Part shown: positions 21,976 to 32,323 of the stretch, piece by piece
Numbering within the stretch: position 1 is the first letter of the stretch
Layout of the letters: the number at the start of each line of letters is the position of its first letter
From: Mycocentrospora acerina
Taxonomy: Eukaryota; Ascomycota; Dothideomycetes; Pleosporales
Assembly: GCA_022701365.1 (NCBI GenBank)
Contig: JAKUHH010000108.1
Span: 867,821-931,820, forward strand
Direction of reading: 5' to 3'
DNA length: 64,000 bases
The notes under the pieces: generated by a model
What the model was told of the DNA's origin: nothing
Databases searched by the model: none
Seen by the model: only the letters and a program-made list of their open reading frames with translations
Program-made: the position numbers and the translations under genes

Positions 21976-22938
21976 ATGATGCAACAGTGTGCCGCACACA
22001 CAGCGACCGAGCAACATCGAAATAAGAGACAATTCCACTACCAGCCGTCCATCACCAGCTTCTTCGCAGCAGCCGACTTCGACGAGGACGACGATCTGCG
22101 GGGCGGCCAAGGTCCGACCACCCGAACGCGACAACACGCTAGAACTCCCCAGCAACAACAACAACAACAACATCACCAGCAGCGAGAGAGCCTCGCGCCT
22201 GCCGTGCCCGGACAGGTGCAAGCAGACCTGCTCAGCGTCGGCATGAGGGTCCGCAAGAGCGTGCCCGAGGGCTACAAGACGCACAAGATGATTGCTCTGC
22301 CGTCGCTACACACGGGCTTGGCGAAACCCATGCGTAGTGCACGGAACACTGGCCTCGAAGTCAAGCCACCACGGGACCCTGTGGAGGAGGCCCTGCATCA
22401 TCAGAGGGAGCTGCTGCCATTCTGCGGCCTGCACAAGATTGGCGGGTACGCAGAGCAACCCACGACAAATATTCACTTCTTCGCCAGTGCAGCAGAGTCA
22501 CGCGCTCAACGGCCTGGGAACACGAATGGTTTCCCCCTTACTGCTGAAACTTTTACACAACCCTTCTTCTCCAGCTTCGAGGCCGCGTCGCCAAGACCAA
22601 ATCCTGCGAACCCCTCGAAACGATCGTGGCAAGATGAAGACGAGACGCTGAATCCAAATTTTTTCTTTGGGATACCGATGAAGATGTCGTCGAGTGATGA
22701 TGAGGTTCCAGTGTCGCCACTATCCGAGACCCCGCCAGACTTGCTTCCCCCAGTGAGATTGTTTGCGCAGCCAAAGTCAAGGAGAAGGGCCGCTGGTGAT
22801 AGGGATAAGGATAGGGATATGGACATGGAGGTGGAAACCAGCGGATACATCAGAGGCAGAATGGCTGCCGGTTGTGCAAGTGACTTTGAAGAAGCCGATT
22901 TCCTTGACAGCCGTGAAGTTGACATGGGAGGTGTCTAA
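21976..22938 (+). CDS. Ribonucleotide reductase inhibitor (Spd1/Dif1/Sml1 class)
   Basis: Predicted 320-aa, intronless and largely disordered protein. Fungal proteins of this class restrain ribonucleotide reductase, by direct inhibition or by nuclear retention of the small subunit, and are destroyed at S phase or after DNA damage. Seen: QPSITSFF at residues 23-30 (a PIP-box consensus QxxhxxFF), an acidic stretch, a Gln/His tract from a CAA/CAG repeat (22152-22185), then VQADLLSVGMRVRKSVPEGY at about residues 82-101. That segment is the conserved core of the fungal RNR-inhibitor domain. Further blocks include FFSSFE and NPNFFFGIP. It is longer than yeast Sml1/Dif1 but normal for filamentous fungi. 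The start ATG at 21976 is the first in the frame; a second Met follows at once. Confidence 0.82.
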   Translation: MMQQCAAHTATEQHRNKRQFHYQPSITSFFAAADFDEDDDLRGGQGPTTRTRQHARTPQQQQQQQHHQQRESLAPAVPGQVQADLLSVGMRVRKSVPEGYKTHKMIALPSLHTGLAKPMRSARNTGLEVKPPRDPVEEALHHQRELLPFCGLHKIGGYAEQPTTNIHFFASAAESRAQRPGNTNGFPLTAETFTQPFFSSFEAASPRPNPANPSKRSWQDEDETLNPNFFFGIPMKMSSSDDEVPVSPLSETPPDLLPPVRLFAQPKSRRRAAGDRDKDRDMDMEVETSGYIRGRMAAGCASDFEEADFLDSREVDMGGV

Positions 22939-24195
22939 AGTGCCTTCTTTCTTTTTTCCCTCTCCACGCGTTCGTTGCGCCCTGTGGAGTCTTCCATGTT
23001 TCTTGTCCTTTTTTCTTGTCCTTTCTTTTTCTTCTAATCCATCACCACAGCATCCGTCCTCCCTTGAACTCTTTTCATTTTCATTTTTATTTTACATAAA
23101 TTGCCGTTTCAAAGCGATGAGCGTAGCGAAGCGATGCGACAAAATTTGATGGCGAGTGTATACCCCCTTTTTTTGTTTTATATATATATATATACATGTA
23201 TGTTTTTCCGCAGTCTTATTCCGCTTATAAGCTGGTAAGCTGGTTGGTTGGTTGGGTAGTCGGCTGGTTGATTATTAGGGTGTATAGGGTAATGATTCGG
23301 AATTTTTTTACTAATTTAAAAAAATCAAACGTATTGAGCTTGTCAATCAAGTATTTAGAATATCTGTTTTTTTCTTTCTTCAAGTTTACGGCCTTTTTTT
23401 TGTTGAAACTACATTGTGCTTGCTTTGGGGGGTTGATGTTGATGGCAGTGTGGATTCTCTAATGCAACCTCCTGGATATGTAGGAAGGAAGGCGGTAGTC
23501 CTTGTTGCAGCGCCGCCGCCATCGCCGCCGCCATGTGTCTGTGCTACACAGGATGTAGCTTTTAAAGGAAGACGCCCCTTTTATCTCCCTTAAAGTCCAG
23601 TTGAATAAGTATATTTTTCTTTCCCCTTTACATTCAGTCTGGCTCTCCCTTTTTCTTTCGCCTTACCTTACCTTACCTTACCTTACCTTACCTTACCTTA
23701 CCTTACCTTACCTTACCTTACCTCTACTACAGCATCAACGACGCCTAGATACCGACGTTTAAAGCTCGATTGATTCGCTCTGTGCCTCTCCTTCTCCTTC
23801 TCTCCCCCTTTTTACAAGCCACTACGCTCACATCTCCAACACTCATGCAGTGTGCTTCTCGCTAATGTAGCCTAACCTAACCTCTCCCATTATACTTGGT
23901 CGACTTGATGGGGGGTTTTAACGTCAAAACGCGTGGAAGTTGATGAGTTATATATATATATGAGTGAGTGTAGGTTGCAGAAGTAGCGGGACATGCTGGA
24001 TGAAAACGGTGGGAGTGGTTCCGCTTGAAAAGGTGGTATTGTTTTCGACATTGAAGTTGGGAGGTGTTGAAGCGATTACGAAGTCTGAACAGGGGATTAA
24101 ATCAAAGACATGAGAAAAAAATAAAAGATCAAGACAAGACGAGAGAGAATCAGGTCAAGATCAACGAATTATTCTATTCAAATAATGGTTCTAAC
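22939..24195. other. Pyrimidine-rich intergenic with microsatellites
   Basis: No gene seen. Contents: a C/T-rich stretch (22940-23090), a TA dinucleotide run (23179-23194), GCC/CCG trinucleotides (about 23510-23533), the (CCTTA)12 array listed separately, and a second TA run near 23950. It includes the 3' UTR of the RNR inhibitor and that of the converging deacylase gene. Confidence 0.5.
23661..23720. repeat. (CCTTA)12 microsatellite
   Basis: Twelve perfect tandem copies of the pentamer CCTTA (60 bp), flanked by CTTTCG on the left and CCTCTACT on the right. It is intergenic. The repeat is not the fungal telomere unit (TTAGGG/CCCTAA), nor a permutation of CCTAA. Perfect copies suggest recent slippage and probable length polymorphism. 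Confidence 0.97.
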
Positions 24196-25504
24196 TCAGC
24201 GCCTCGCACCACTCCCACTGCCCGACAGAATACACCCATCCACACACTCTGGATCAGTGGAATTGTACGCAATCTGGCCCACGCTGTCTCCCGGCCCCAC
24301 GCTCGGATCACGAGGGCTATTAAACATGCGTCCCGTTTCGGGCGCGTACAGCGTCTCCAGCACGTCGCCAAACGGATTCAGCACGTGTGCAATGGGCTGG
24401 CCCTTGACGACTGGCTCGTCGACGTGGACGAGCGTCTGGACGAAGCCGCCGTACTTTGTCGTGGTGTCGTGGAAGGTGGTGGCAATGTACACGTTTGAGA
24501 GGTCAGGCTCGACGGTAGCGTTGGAGGGCGTCATGCGGAGGTCTAGCATGACGCGGTTGACAAAGGCGACGGTGCGGTCGATGAGCGAGGCGTTCCAGAT
24601 TTTGGCTTGCCCGATTTCGACCGTCAGCGAGGGGACGTTGTGCCGCACAAAGGTGGTTTCGATGCTGCCGGGTTCGCCGGGGTCGATTTTCAGGGTGTCG
24701 GGTTGGAGGAGTTTGGCGAGGCGGGCGACGTAGGGGGCGCGGAAGTCGGCGTAGCACCAGAGGGAGGTGTCGCCGCCGGAGCTGGGGGTGTCTGGAGAGA
24801 AGGTGAGAATGGGATGATTTGGTGGTGGTGGTAGTGGTAATGAATAAACTTACGCAGATCGATGCCTACATCGACGTTGGAGGTATTTCCCCAGATGTTG
24901 TTCCAGATGTTGTATGCGAGAATCTCTGGGCCGCTGCCACCCTTTTCGGCCGAAACACCAGGGAAGATGCGATTAACGTTTACGAGTGATCCCGAAGCGC
25001 CGGCCGTAAAGTAATTGCGTTGATTGAGGTAGATTCCCATTGGGTTGATCGTAGGGAGTCCGATGACTAGTTACACTCTCCCGTTAGCCATTTTGTTTTA
25101 TCCAAATATCAGAAAATATTGGAAAAAAATTAAAAAAAAAAAAACTCACCCGTCCCATTCAACGTGCCAACACTCTCTTTCAGCTCGTCAAAAACCCTCT
25201 GCACCACCCGCACAGGATTCAACTCATCTCCATGAATCGTCCCCGAAAGACTCAGCCTCTTTCCGCTCGTCAAACTCTCGGGCGTGCCCCTCGCAACGAG
25301 AACAGGAATATGCACGGGATGCCCGCCATTCACCTCTCCAGCGCGGAGATAATACTTGGTCACACTCCGGGCGGGGACTTGGGCAAGATCCAAGTCGTGA
25401 ATCACAGGGATTCCATTCAGGACGTCGCCGGTGAAGTTTACGGCGGTGGCGAGGGTGGCCAAGCTGGCGAGGGTGGGGAGAAGGAGGAGGTGGTGCATCA
25501 TCAT
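24196..25504 (-). CDS. Secreted aspartoacylase/AstE-like zinc deacylase
   Basis: Predicted 387-aa protein with a signal peptide (MMMHHLLLLPTLASLATLAT, cleavage near residue 21). Three exons in transcript order: 25504-25150, 25066-24854 and 24791-24196. Family motifs of the M14-related succinylglutamate desuccinylase/aspartoacylase fold are visible. GTIHGDELNPVR holds the first zinc His and Glu, VNVNRIFPG the substrate-binding NR-FPG motif, GIDLHTP the third zinc His (its codon spans the second intron), and LTVEIGQA the catalytic Glu region. A C-terminal beta domain (TTFHDTTTKYGGFVQTLVHV) follows. Family enzymes cleave N-acyl amino acids or related amides; an extracellular location is unusual for aspartoacylase itself. 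NxS/T sequons (for example NFT and NGT) fit secretion. The substrate is unknown. Confidence 0.87.
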
Positions 25505-26756
25505 TAAAGGTGATGCCCGTATTTTTCTGTATTTCCTTGTCGATGGTTCTTTTCCTCGTCTTCTTCAACAAGCCTACTCACTCACTCGATCAATCAATCG
25601 CTTAATTGACGAGTCCTCTTTTTCTTTCTTTCTGCTACTGCTGCTGCTGCTCCTACAAAGTCCAACAAAGTCCAACAACAACAACAAACAAAGCATGGAC
25701 ACCACCACCACTTTATAATCTCCAACACCCACCACCACCACCGCTACTGATAAGACACGGCACCGATTTTCCCCCTTGAGAAGAAACAAATAACAACAAA
25801 AAGCTTGTGCTTCTTACGGGATTAGGCAGGTGCACACGTCCTCTCCGCGCGGAATGACGCTTTGCCCAGCCTGCCCAGCTTTTTTTCGCGATTCGGTCAC
25901 TATCGGGCGCTTGTGGGGGGACGGCCGTGGCATGGCACAAATTCACGGGCTGTGATGTAACGGCAATGTAATGGCTTAGGGGTGTGTTGGAACAAGAATG
26001 AAAGAAAAAATTGGGGAAATACTGAGTGTAGGGCTGGTGGTGGTGGTGGCTGGATTGTAGATAGGTAGGTAGGCAGGTAGGTGGGTGAGAAGAGCTGGTT
26101 GTCAAGGGACCTAAAGGTGTTGCCTCCCTACCTAACGTGTGTAGTAGAGCTAAGCTTGAACACAGAGAATATATATGTACTGTTCTACCTATTCTAGGAT
26201 CTATCAGATGACAGATGATAGATTATGGTATCCTTTTTTTTTTGGCTTGCATGGCGCAGTGGGATAGAGCTGTGTCCCGACAAGAGGTTGATAGGGTGCT
26301 ATGTGCGAGTCATGCATCTTCTTCACTAGGTAGGTATGAACATGGTCTTTTACATTGATTTTTTTATCCAAAGAACTTCTCTCATTCAAAAAGGACGTGT
26401 CTTTTCATTGGAAAGTGCGCTTTGGAGAGAGTTTACAGATGAGAGGTTTCTGATTTACAACATTTTGATTCTAAAAAAAATTTGAACTAGTGCAATAAGT
26501 GGTTGAAGCGCCTTCTGTTGTTACGACTCTTCTCAATTGTTACATTGGATAGCACCATGTTTTCCAATTTATTAATCCGTAGTTTTTGCTACTGACTTGT
26601 CTTCTGCCCAAAATCTTCAAAGGTAGGATAATCTCTTCTCAAGTATTTTACATGACTCAACAATGTCTTGCAATATTTTCCATGGTCTGAGATTTGCAAT
26701 AAACTCATGATACATGCCTTTTAACTTTTAATCGGATATAATAGGTAATGTTACAA
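25505..26756. other. Intergenic with microsatellites and a tRNA-like relic
   Basis: No protein gene seen. Contents: CTG repeat (about 25636-25652), CAA repeats (25673-25690), ACC repeats (25699-25742), GGT repeats (26036-26050), a TAGG-type run (26056-26085), and a sequence at 26249-26315 with a TGGCGCAGTGG A-box match (discussed under findings). The right part is the 3' flank of the decarboxylase gene. Confidence 0.5.
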
Positions 26757-28649
26757 TCACTTCTTCTCTTCATCCACAACCACTTCACCCAGCGCCTCCC
26801 CGACCTTGACCTTCATGCCTTGCGCAATATTCCACTTGAAGCCACCGTGGTGGTCGTCCACAGAAGTCCCCTGTCCCTTTGGCGCCTCGAAAACGAGGAC
26901 AATGGTACTTCCGAGCTGGAAGCCACCCATCTCCTCGCCCCTCTTCAATGGCTGGCCGCCCAGGAAGCGACTCGCAGATCCGTACGAGGCCTCGGCAAAG
27001 CCAGAGTAGGGTTCTCCGCGGGTGGCGGCTTCCTCGGCGGCGCGGTCTGCTGCCGTGTCGGTGGTGAGCGAGTTTGTGCGCAATTCGCGATCAAAGTTGA
27101 TCTTGATGGAGCCGACGTTTGTTGCGCCGACGGGCGTGTACGAGAAGAAACCCCAGCGCCAACGGCCGAGGAGGACGACGCGTTCGTTTAGTGTGAACAG
27201 ACCAGGCATGGTGCGTTGGAGGTAGGGTGAAACACTGTAGAGTTCTCCGGCAAAGTGACGACGGCTCTCGACAACCCAGGAGACGGGTGAGTGAAAGCGG
27301 TGGTAGTCGCCTGGGGCAAGGTAGACGACGCAGTAGTACAGCTGGGTGGGTGTTTTGGCGGAGGCGGGTGCCCACCAGGGTCGCTCAGCTTCGCTCTTTG
27401 CGAGATCAGCGCGGACTTCGGCTTCAGAAGACGCCTTTGGGGCTATGGACTGGTCCGAGGGCATTTCAGCGGGCTTGCCTCCTTTTGGCCATGGTCCAGA
27501 GAAAAGATTTGGTAGGGTGTAGGAAATGCCGTTGACGTGGGCGAATTCCTCGTCTGTGCGCACAGCGTCTTCGTCGCCGACTTTGTCGTGTGTGGTGGAG
27601 GAGCGGACCTGCGAGTCTGCAATGTTTTGGCTTGGCTTGGTGGGTCGGGTAGAGCCCAGGAGGGCATCGAGGCTGTAGGTAACGCCCTTGACCTGCTCGA
27701 CCTCGCCGTCTTGAATGATGCCAAACTGGATAATCTTGCCGTCGGCGGGCGAGAGGACGGCATTAGGGTTGGGGTCGAGAGGGCGGGCGCCAGGCTTGAG
27801 GGTGCGATAGAAGAAGGCGGCTAGGTTGGGGTAGACGTGCAGGTCGGGCTCGGCGACTTCGTTGAGGCTGGGGGGGTGTTAGGGTGGGAGCATGGACATG
27901 TATGTGTTGGGGTAGGGATGGGGCAGGAACAAGTGAGGACAGGGAGGCGTCGGGGTGAAGGCATTGTTGGGGCAAGGGCGAGTCGAGGCAGGAACATGTT
28001 GAGACATGTCAGAGCAAGGGCAAGTCAAGGTAGGGACGTGTGGAGATGTGTTGGAGTAGGAGGGTGGAGACTGACTTGACGCCAAAGATGAACGAGTAGA
28101 GCTTGAAGCCAGGGACGCGCAGGTAGTAGGGAATGTCAATCTCGTTGAAGCGCCCCCAGACGCGCGAGAGGGCCTTGAGCGGCAGGGTGGACATGACTTG
28201 GACGGTCCTGGGGGCAGGTCAGTAGGTGAGCACGTGAGTATGGTACATGAGCACATCAGCACATCAGCACATCAGCACAGCAGCAGCAGGCGATGTACCT
28301 CAACGGCTTGGGGCAGAACCAACCATGGCCCGCTTGGGCGTATCCTCTCGCGCTTCTTGGGCTGGCCCTGGTGGTCGAGGCCCTGGCTGGCGGCGTGGTC
28401 GTGCTTCTCGCGGCGCTGGATGCGGTAGAGCTGGAAGGCGCCGAGGAAGGTGATGCCCAGGGCAATGGGGATGGGCTCCCACTTGATCTTGGTGCCCTTG
28501 AGGGCCGAGTTGAGGCGCGAGCGGAACGAGTCGTTGCCGTGGAAGTTTTGCTGGTCGCGGGCGGTGCGCGACGACGAGAAGGCGCGCGAGGGCGAGGGCT
28601 TTGGCGGGGAGCGCAGACAGTGGGCGCGCAGCAGCTGGCGGGAGGCCAT
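26757..28649 (-). CDS. psd1: Phosphatidylserine decarboxylase, mitochondrial type (PSD1)
   Basis: Predicted 522-aa inner-membrane enzyme making phosphatidylethanolamine from phosphatidylserine. Exons in transcript order: 28649-28324, 28207-28076 and 27867-26757. The N-terminus (MASRQLLRAHCLRSPPKPSP, then RAFSSSRTARD) is a classic mitochondrial presequence, followed by a TM segment (PIALGITFLGAFQLYRI). The core has TLPLKALSRVWGRF, SPADGK (catalytic-type Asp), DYHRFHSPV (His) and GFQLGSTIVLVFEAP; in the last, self-cleavage between Gly and Ser of LGST forms the alpha chain and its pyruvoyl group. An insert of about 80 residues between ALLGST and AHVNGI is typical of fungal PSD1. The first donor is GTTGGT, a weak site chosen because it restores GPWTVQVMSTL. 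Both introns hold short tandem repeats. The gene is divergent from the Herp-like gene. Confidence 0.93.
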
Positions 28650-29328
28650 GACGATGTTCTGGTCTACGCCTACGTGTGCTTCCACTTGCAATTGCAATTG
28701 CACGTGCCCTTGCACTGGTAGCAGGACGAGTGCGTCTGCTTCTACTGGGACATGCGCCTGCACGAGAATCAGAGCAGCCTTGGCACGTGGGCGCTGGTGG
28801 TCGACGGTGGACGAGCGATTGTTCTGCAGCGTCGACGTCATGGGCCTAGCGCCAACGGCCAGCGCCAGCGTGTGTCGACGAGCATGGGCTGCCCTCTCTG
28901 GACTTGCCCTCTCTGGACGGGACCTGCTCTGGGCTGGACCTGCTCTGGACTCGCCCTCTCGCGACCTGCCCCAGACCTGCCCTGCCCAGCCCAGCCCAGT
29001 CCTGCCTGCCCTCGACGCGACGCGATGCCCATGGCAGGCCCCGCTCCTCCGAACTGACCGTCCCGAGCGCCGACCGCAACGTATCCTTGGTCAGCACTGC
29101 TCTGCTCTTGACGTGCTGCACTCGACTGCACTCACTCTGCCGCGCTGTGCTTGACTGTGCCGTGCTGTGCTTGACTGTGCTGTACTGTGTTGCACTGTGC
29201 CGTACTTGACTGTACTGCACCGTATTTGGCTGCACTGTGCCTACTGCATTGCACTGCACAGCACTGCACTGCACTCTACCACACCACCCTACCCTTCCAT
29301 ACCCTACACTACCCTCCGCCCTGCAGCC
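28650..29328. repeat. Low-complexity divergent promoter region
   Basis: The 679 bp between the two start codons is strongly repetitive. It contains C/T-rich degenerate repeats of the type CCTGCCCAGCCCAG and CTCTGGACTTGCCC (28885-29020), then degenerate repeats around CTGTGCTGTACTGTG and ACTGCACTGCA (29105-29277), and CCATACCCTACACTACCC (29290-29315). Open frames here exist on several phases only because the repeats lack stops. Confidence 0.75.
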
Positions 29329-31899
29329 ATGGCCGACGACCCCCTCACCCTCAACCTGCGCATCCTGTCGCCCTCGAGCGAAGTCGACGCCGGCCTGACC
29401 TTTCCCGCCCTCGCCGCCGCCACCACCGTCGCCCAGCTGCGCGAGCGCATTCAGGATGCTGTCCCTTCACGGCCCGCCCTGGACCGCATGCGCCTGATCT
29501 ACCGCGGCAGGGTTGTTGCCAACGATGCCGACACGCTCGAGACTGTCTTTGGCGCCGCAAACGTGAGCATTCCATATATTTCATACACTGCATCCACTGC
29601 ATACACTGCATACACTGCATACACTACATACACTGCATACACCACATACATTACATACACTACATAAATTCCACCCACCCCATCCACCACATACATACCC
29701 ATCCACCACGTACTGACCACAACACCTGTCCAGCTTCGCGACTCCCACGACCAGAGCCTCCACCTCGTCCTCCGAGAGCTGCCGCCGCCTGCTTCGGCCA
29801 CCCCCACTCCGTCTACGCCCACCCCTCGAACAGCGTCCCTGCCGCCGAACCCCTTCCGCCCCGCCCAAGACGGCCCTCCGCCCGCGAGCCCCTCGCTCCA
29901 GACGAACCCCTTCCGCACCCTGCCCCAGCCGCACCCACAACCACACCCACACCCGCACCACCATCACCACCACCATGCGGCGCCCGGGCCCGTGAACCCC
30001 TTTGCCATCCCTGCGCTCCCGCCCATGCAGCAGCACATTGCCCAGGCCATGGCCCAGGCCGGACATCCCATGCTCGCTCAAGCTCAGCCGCCCGTGGGAG
30101 GTTTGCCTATCCCCGCAAATGCCGCTCCGTCTACATTTCCTACCAACGCCAGGACAGTTCGACAAGAAGGAATCGGGCCCAACGGAGAGCGATGGAGCGT
30201 CACAATCGGCTCGACCAACAACTTGCCCATGCTCCCGCAGCATCCCTTCCTCCCAAGACCCTTTGCACAGCCGCCGGGCTTGGGCCTCCCGCCCCCTCTC
30301 GCAGGGCTCCCCGTGCCTGATAGAGCAGGAAACCACCCATTGGTATCTCGTTTGAGAGGGCAGGTGCAAGAGGCACACCAAGAGCTGGACAATGCCAGGA
30401 CGTTGTTGCAGAGCCCTGGCGGACTCGAGGCCCACGCTGCATCTAGCCCGTCATCTGGTCCGCCGGTATGGCGCAATGATCGCGCTCTGCTCCACCTCCA
30501 GAATTCGGAAAGGCTTCTCAACGCCATAGAGCAGAGCTTGATTCTGTCCGTTTTCGATCCTGTCATGGCGCATCATCCAGACGTGCCCGCTCTCCGCCAG
30601 TCTGTCAACGAGCTCCGGGCCCGAGTTGACATTTACAGCAGAATGATAAGCCGTCAGCAAGGCGGTCTTGCACCAGGTGAGGCAGCACCCTTGGCCAGTC
30701 ACCCTCCTTCAAATAACCCATTGGACGCCTCTGCGACTCCAGGGCCACCATCGACTACTTCTTCTGCACAGCCACTTGCGCAAACCGCCGCGCCGGCAAT
30801 GCCATCAGAGGCCGCTCCAGAGCTCTTCATTCTTTCAAGCCCACAGGGACCAGTCGGTGTGCTGTTCAATCAGCAAGGCACTTTTACAACAGCACCCATA
30901 CTGCCAACCATGTCGTATCAGTCATTCACCGATCAGTTCAACCGCAATAGGCAGCTTATTGCCGGGCTAGGACAGCAGATTGCTTCCAATTCGAGTCAAG
31001 CACACCACCATTTGGCCAATATACAGCCTACACCAACACAACAGCCTGCAGCAGGAGGAGATGGCGCGCAGCAGCCTCTAAATCAGCCTCAATTACAGCA
31101 GAATCAAAACGCAAACCAGAACCTGGATCAAAATCAGAACGCGAATCAGGTTGCCGACGAAAACGCAAATGCTCCAGCCCAGAATCTCGCGGCACACTTG
31201 TGGCTTCTTTTCAAGCTTGCCTGCTTCGTCTACATTTTTGCTGGTGGTGGTGGCTGGTACAGGCCCATTATGCTCGGCATCATCGCTGCTGGCGTCTACT
31301 TCGCCCAACTCGGCATCTTCCAAGAGCAGGTCAACGCAGCACGGCGATACTTTGCAGCAGTCCTCCCGGTGAACGCCCTTGCTGAGCGAGTTGTCCAACG
31401 TCGCCCAAATGCCCAGGCCCAGCGCACGGATCCAATTCGCAACTTGACCCCTCACGAAGCAGCCCAAAGATTGTTGCAGCAGCAGAGAGATCAACGGTTC
31501 AATTGGGTACGGGAGAGCCTACGTGTTGTGGAACGGGCACTTGCACTGTTCCTTGCGAGCTTGTGGCCTGGATTTGGGGAGAGGATAGTGAGGGCTGAGG
31601 AAGACAGGGCGAGGGCCGAAAGAGAGGCAGAAGAGGCGAGAATAAGGCTAGAGGAGGAGGCGAGGGCTCGAGACGCAGAGGCAAAGAAGAGCAGGATGGT
31701 TGAGAGGACCGAGGAGAAGATGGTGGAGAGAAGTGAGGACAAGACTGTCGAGAGGACCGAGAACAATACGGTGGAGAGGACCGAGAACAATACGGTGGAG
31801 AGGACCGAAGATGGGACAGGGGAAGATTCGAACTCGAGTGCAAAGGGAAAGGAAAAGGCTATCATTGTTGAAGAAGACGTGGCTCAGGTACTGGATTAG
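29329..31899 (+). CDS. Herp/Usa1-like ubiquitin-domain ER membrane protein
   Basis: Predicted 799-aa protein; exons 29329-29562 and 29734-31899. The N-terminal ubiquitin-like domain (about residues 6-95: LTLNLRILSPSSE ... DRMRLIYRGRVV ... HLVLREL) is followed by a long Pro/Gln/His-rich disordered region and FILSSPQGPVGVLFNQQG. Two adjacent hydrophobic segments come next (LWLLFKLACFVYIFA and PIMLGIIAAGVYFAQLGIF), then a second amphipathic block (VVERALALFLASLWPGFGER) and a charged tail with an 8-residue repeat. This order, UBL then hydrophobic hairpin, matches HERPUD1 and yeast Usa1, which scaffold Hrd1-Der1 in ER-associated degradation. The role is by analogy. The 171-nt intron carries a minisatellite. 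A 377-codon frame overlapping the 5' end in another phase is spurious. Confidence 0.82.
29575..29668. repeat. ATACACTGC-type minisatellite in intron
   Basis: Imperfect tandem 9-bp units of the type CATACACTG/CATACACTA fill much of the intron of the Herp-like gene, followed by looser CCACATACATACCC repeats up to about 29710. The repeats lie between the donor (29563) and the acceptor (29733). Confidence 0.8.
31696..31815 (+). repeat. 24-bp coding tandem repeat, 5 copies
   Basis: Five in-frame 24-bp units encode the 8-residue repeats MVERTEEK, MVERSEDK, TVERTENN, TVERTENN and TVERTEDG in the C-terminal tail of the Herp-like protein. Copies three and four are nearly identical in DNA. The repeat forms a highly charged, probably helical or disordered segment. 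Confidence 0.9.
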
Positions 31900-32323
31900 A
31901 AGGATTGCAGCATAGTCAAGGCGTAAATACCCATGAATAGAGCGAGCACCAGATTAATTATTTCACATTCTATTTACATTCTATTCTACATCCACCTCAC
32001 GTCCATCTCGCATCCATCTCGCGCAGTCGAAGCATCGTGTCGACTGCACAGCTCTCCGAGTCAGCCGGCAAGGTGGGGCGCAGATCATGACTCGAGCCTC
32101 GGACTTTTAGTAACGGGGTTTCTTCTGCCTCCGCCGCACGTCATCGTCGTCGCGCGCGGTCTCGGAACGGTCGCGTCGAGCCAGACCGAAAATGCGGGTT
32201 AGTACTGACGTCGGAGACTAAATTGAGGCCGTTGATGTCTGATATCAAAGTCTGCTGCCCCTGGAGCTCACTTGTCTGCATCAATTACCACCATTACCAC
32301 CGCCACCACCACGCTGCACAACA
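31900..32323. other. Intergenic, 3' flank of Herp-like gene and SCOT promoter
   Basis: No gene seen. Contains a C/T-rich stretch with repeated CATCTCGC near 32000 and ACC trinucleotides just before the SCOT start. Confidence 0.4.

Noticed and set aside
23661..23720. Possible interstitial telomere repeat
   Set aside because: The unit CCTTA is neither CCCTAA nor a permutation of CCTAA, so it is treated as a microsatellite.
26249..26315. Functional tRNA gene
   Set aside because: The A-box is good but the B-box is degenerate, the cloverleaf does not close and no terminator follows; kept only as a relic under findings.
28450..29154. 234-codon plus-strand frame across the PSD1 5' end
   Set aside because: Antisense to the mitochondrial presequence exon and low-complexity DNA; no domain.
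29187..30320. 377-codon plus-strand frame with His/Ile repeats
   Set aside because: It overlaps the Herp-like gene in another phase and reads through the promoter repeats and intron minisatellite, which simply lack stops.
29581..30435. 284-codon minus-strand frame
   Set aside because: Gly/Arg-rich shadow of the Pro-rich coding region of the Herp-like gene.
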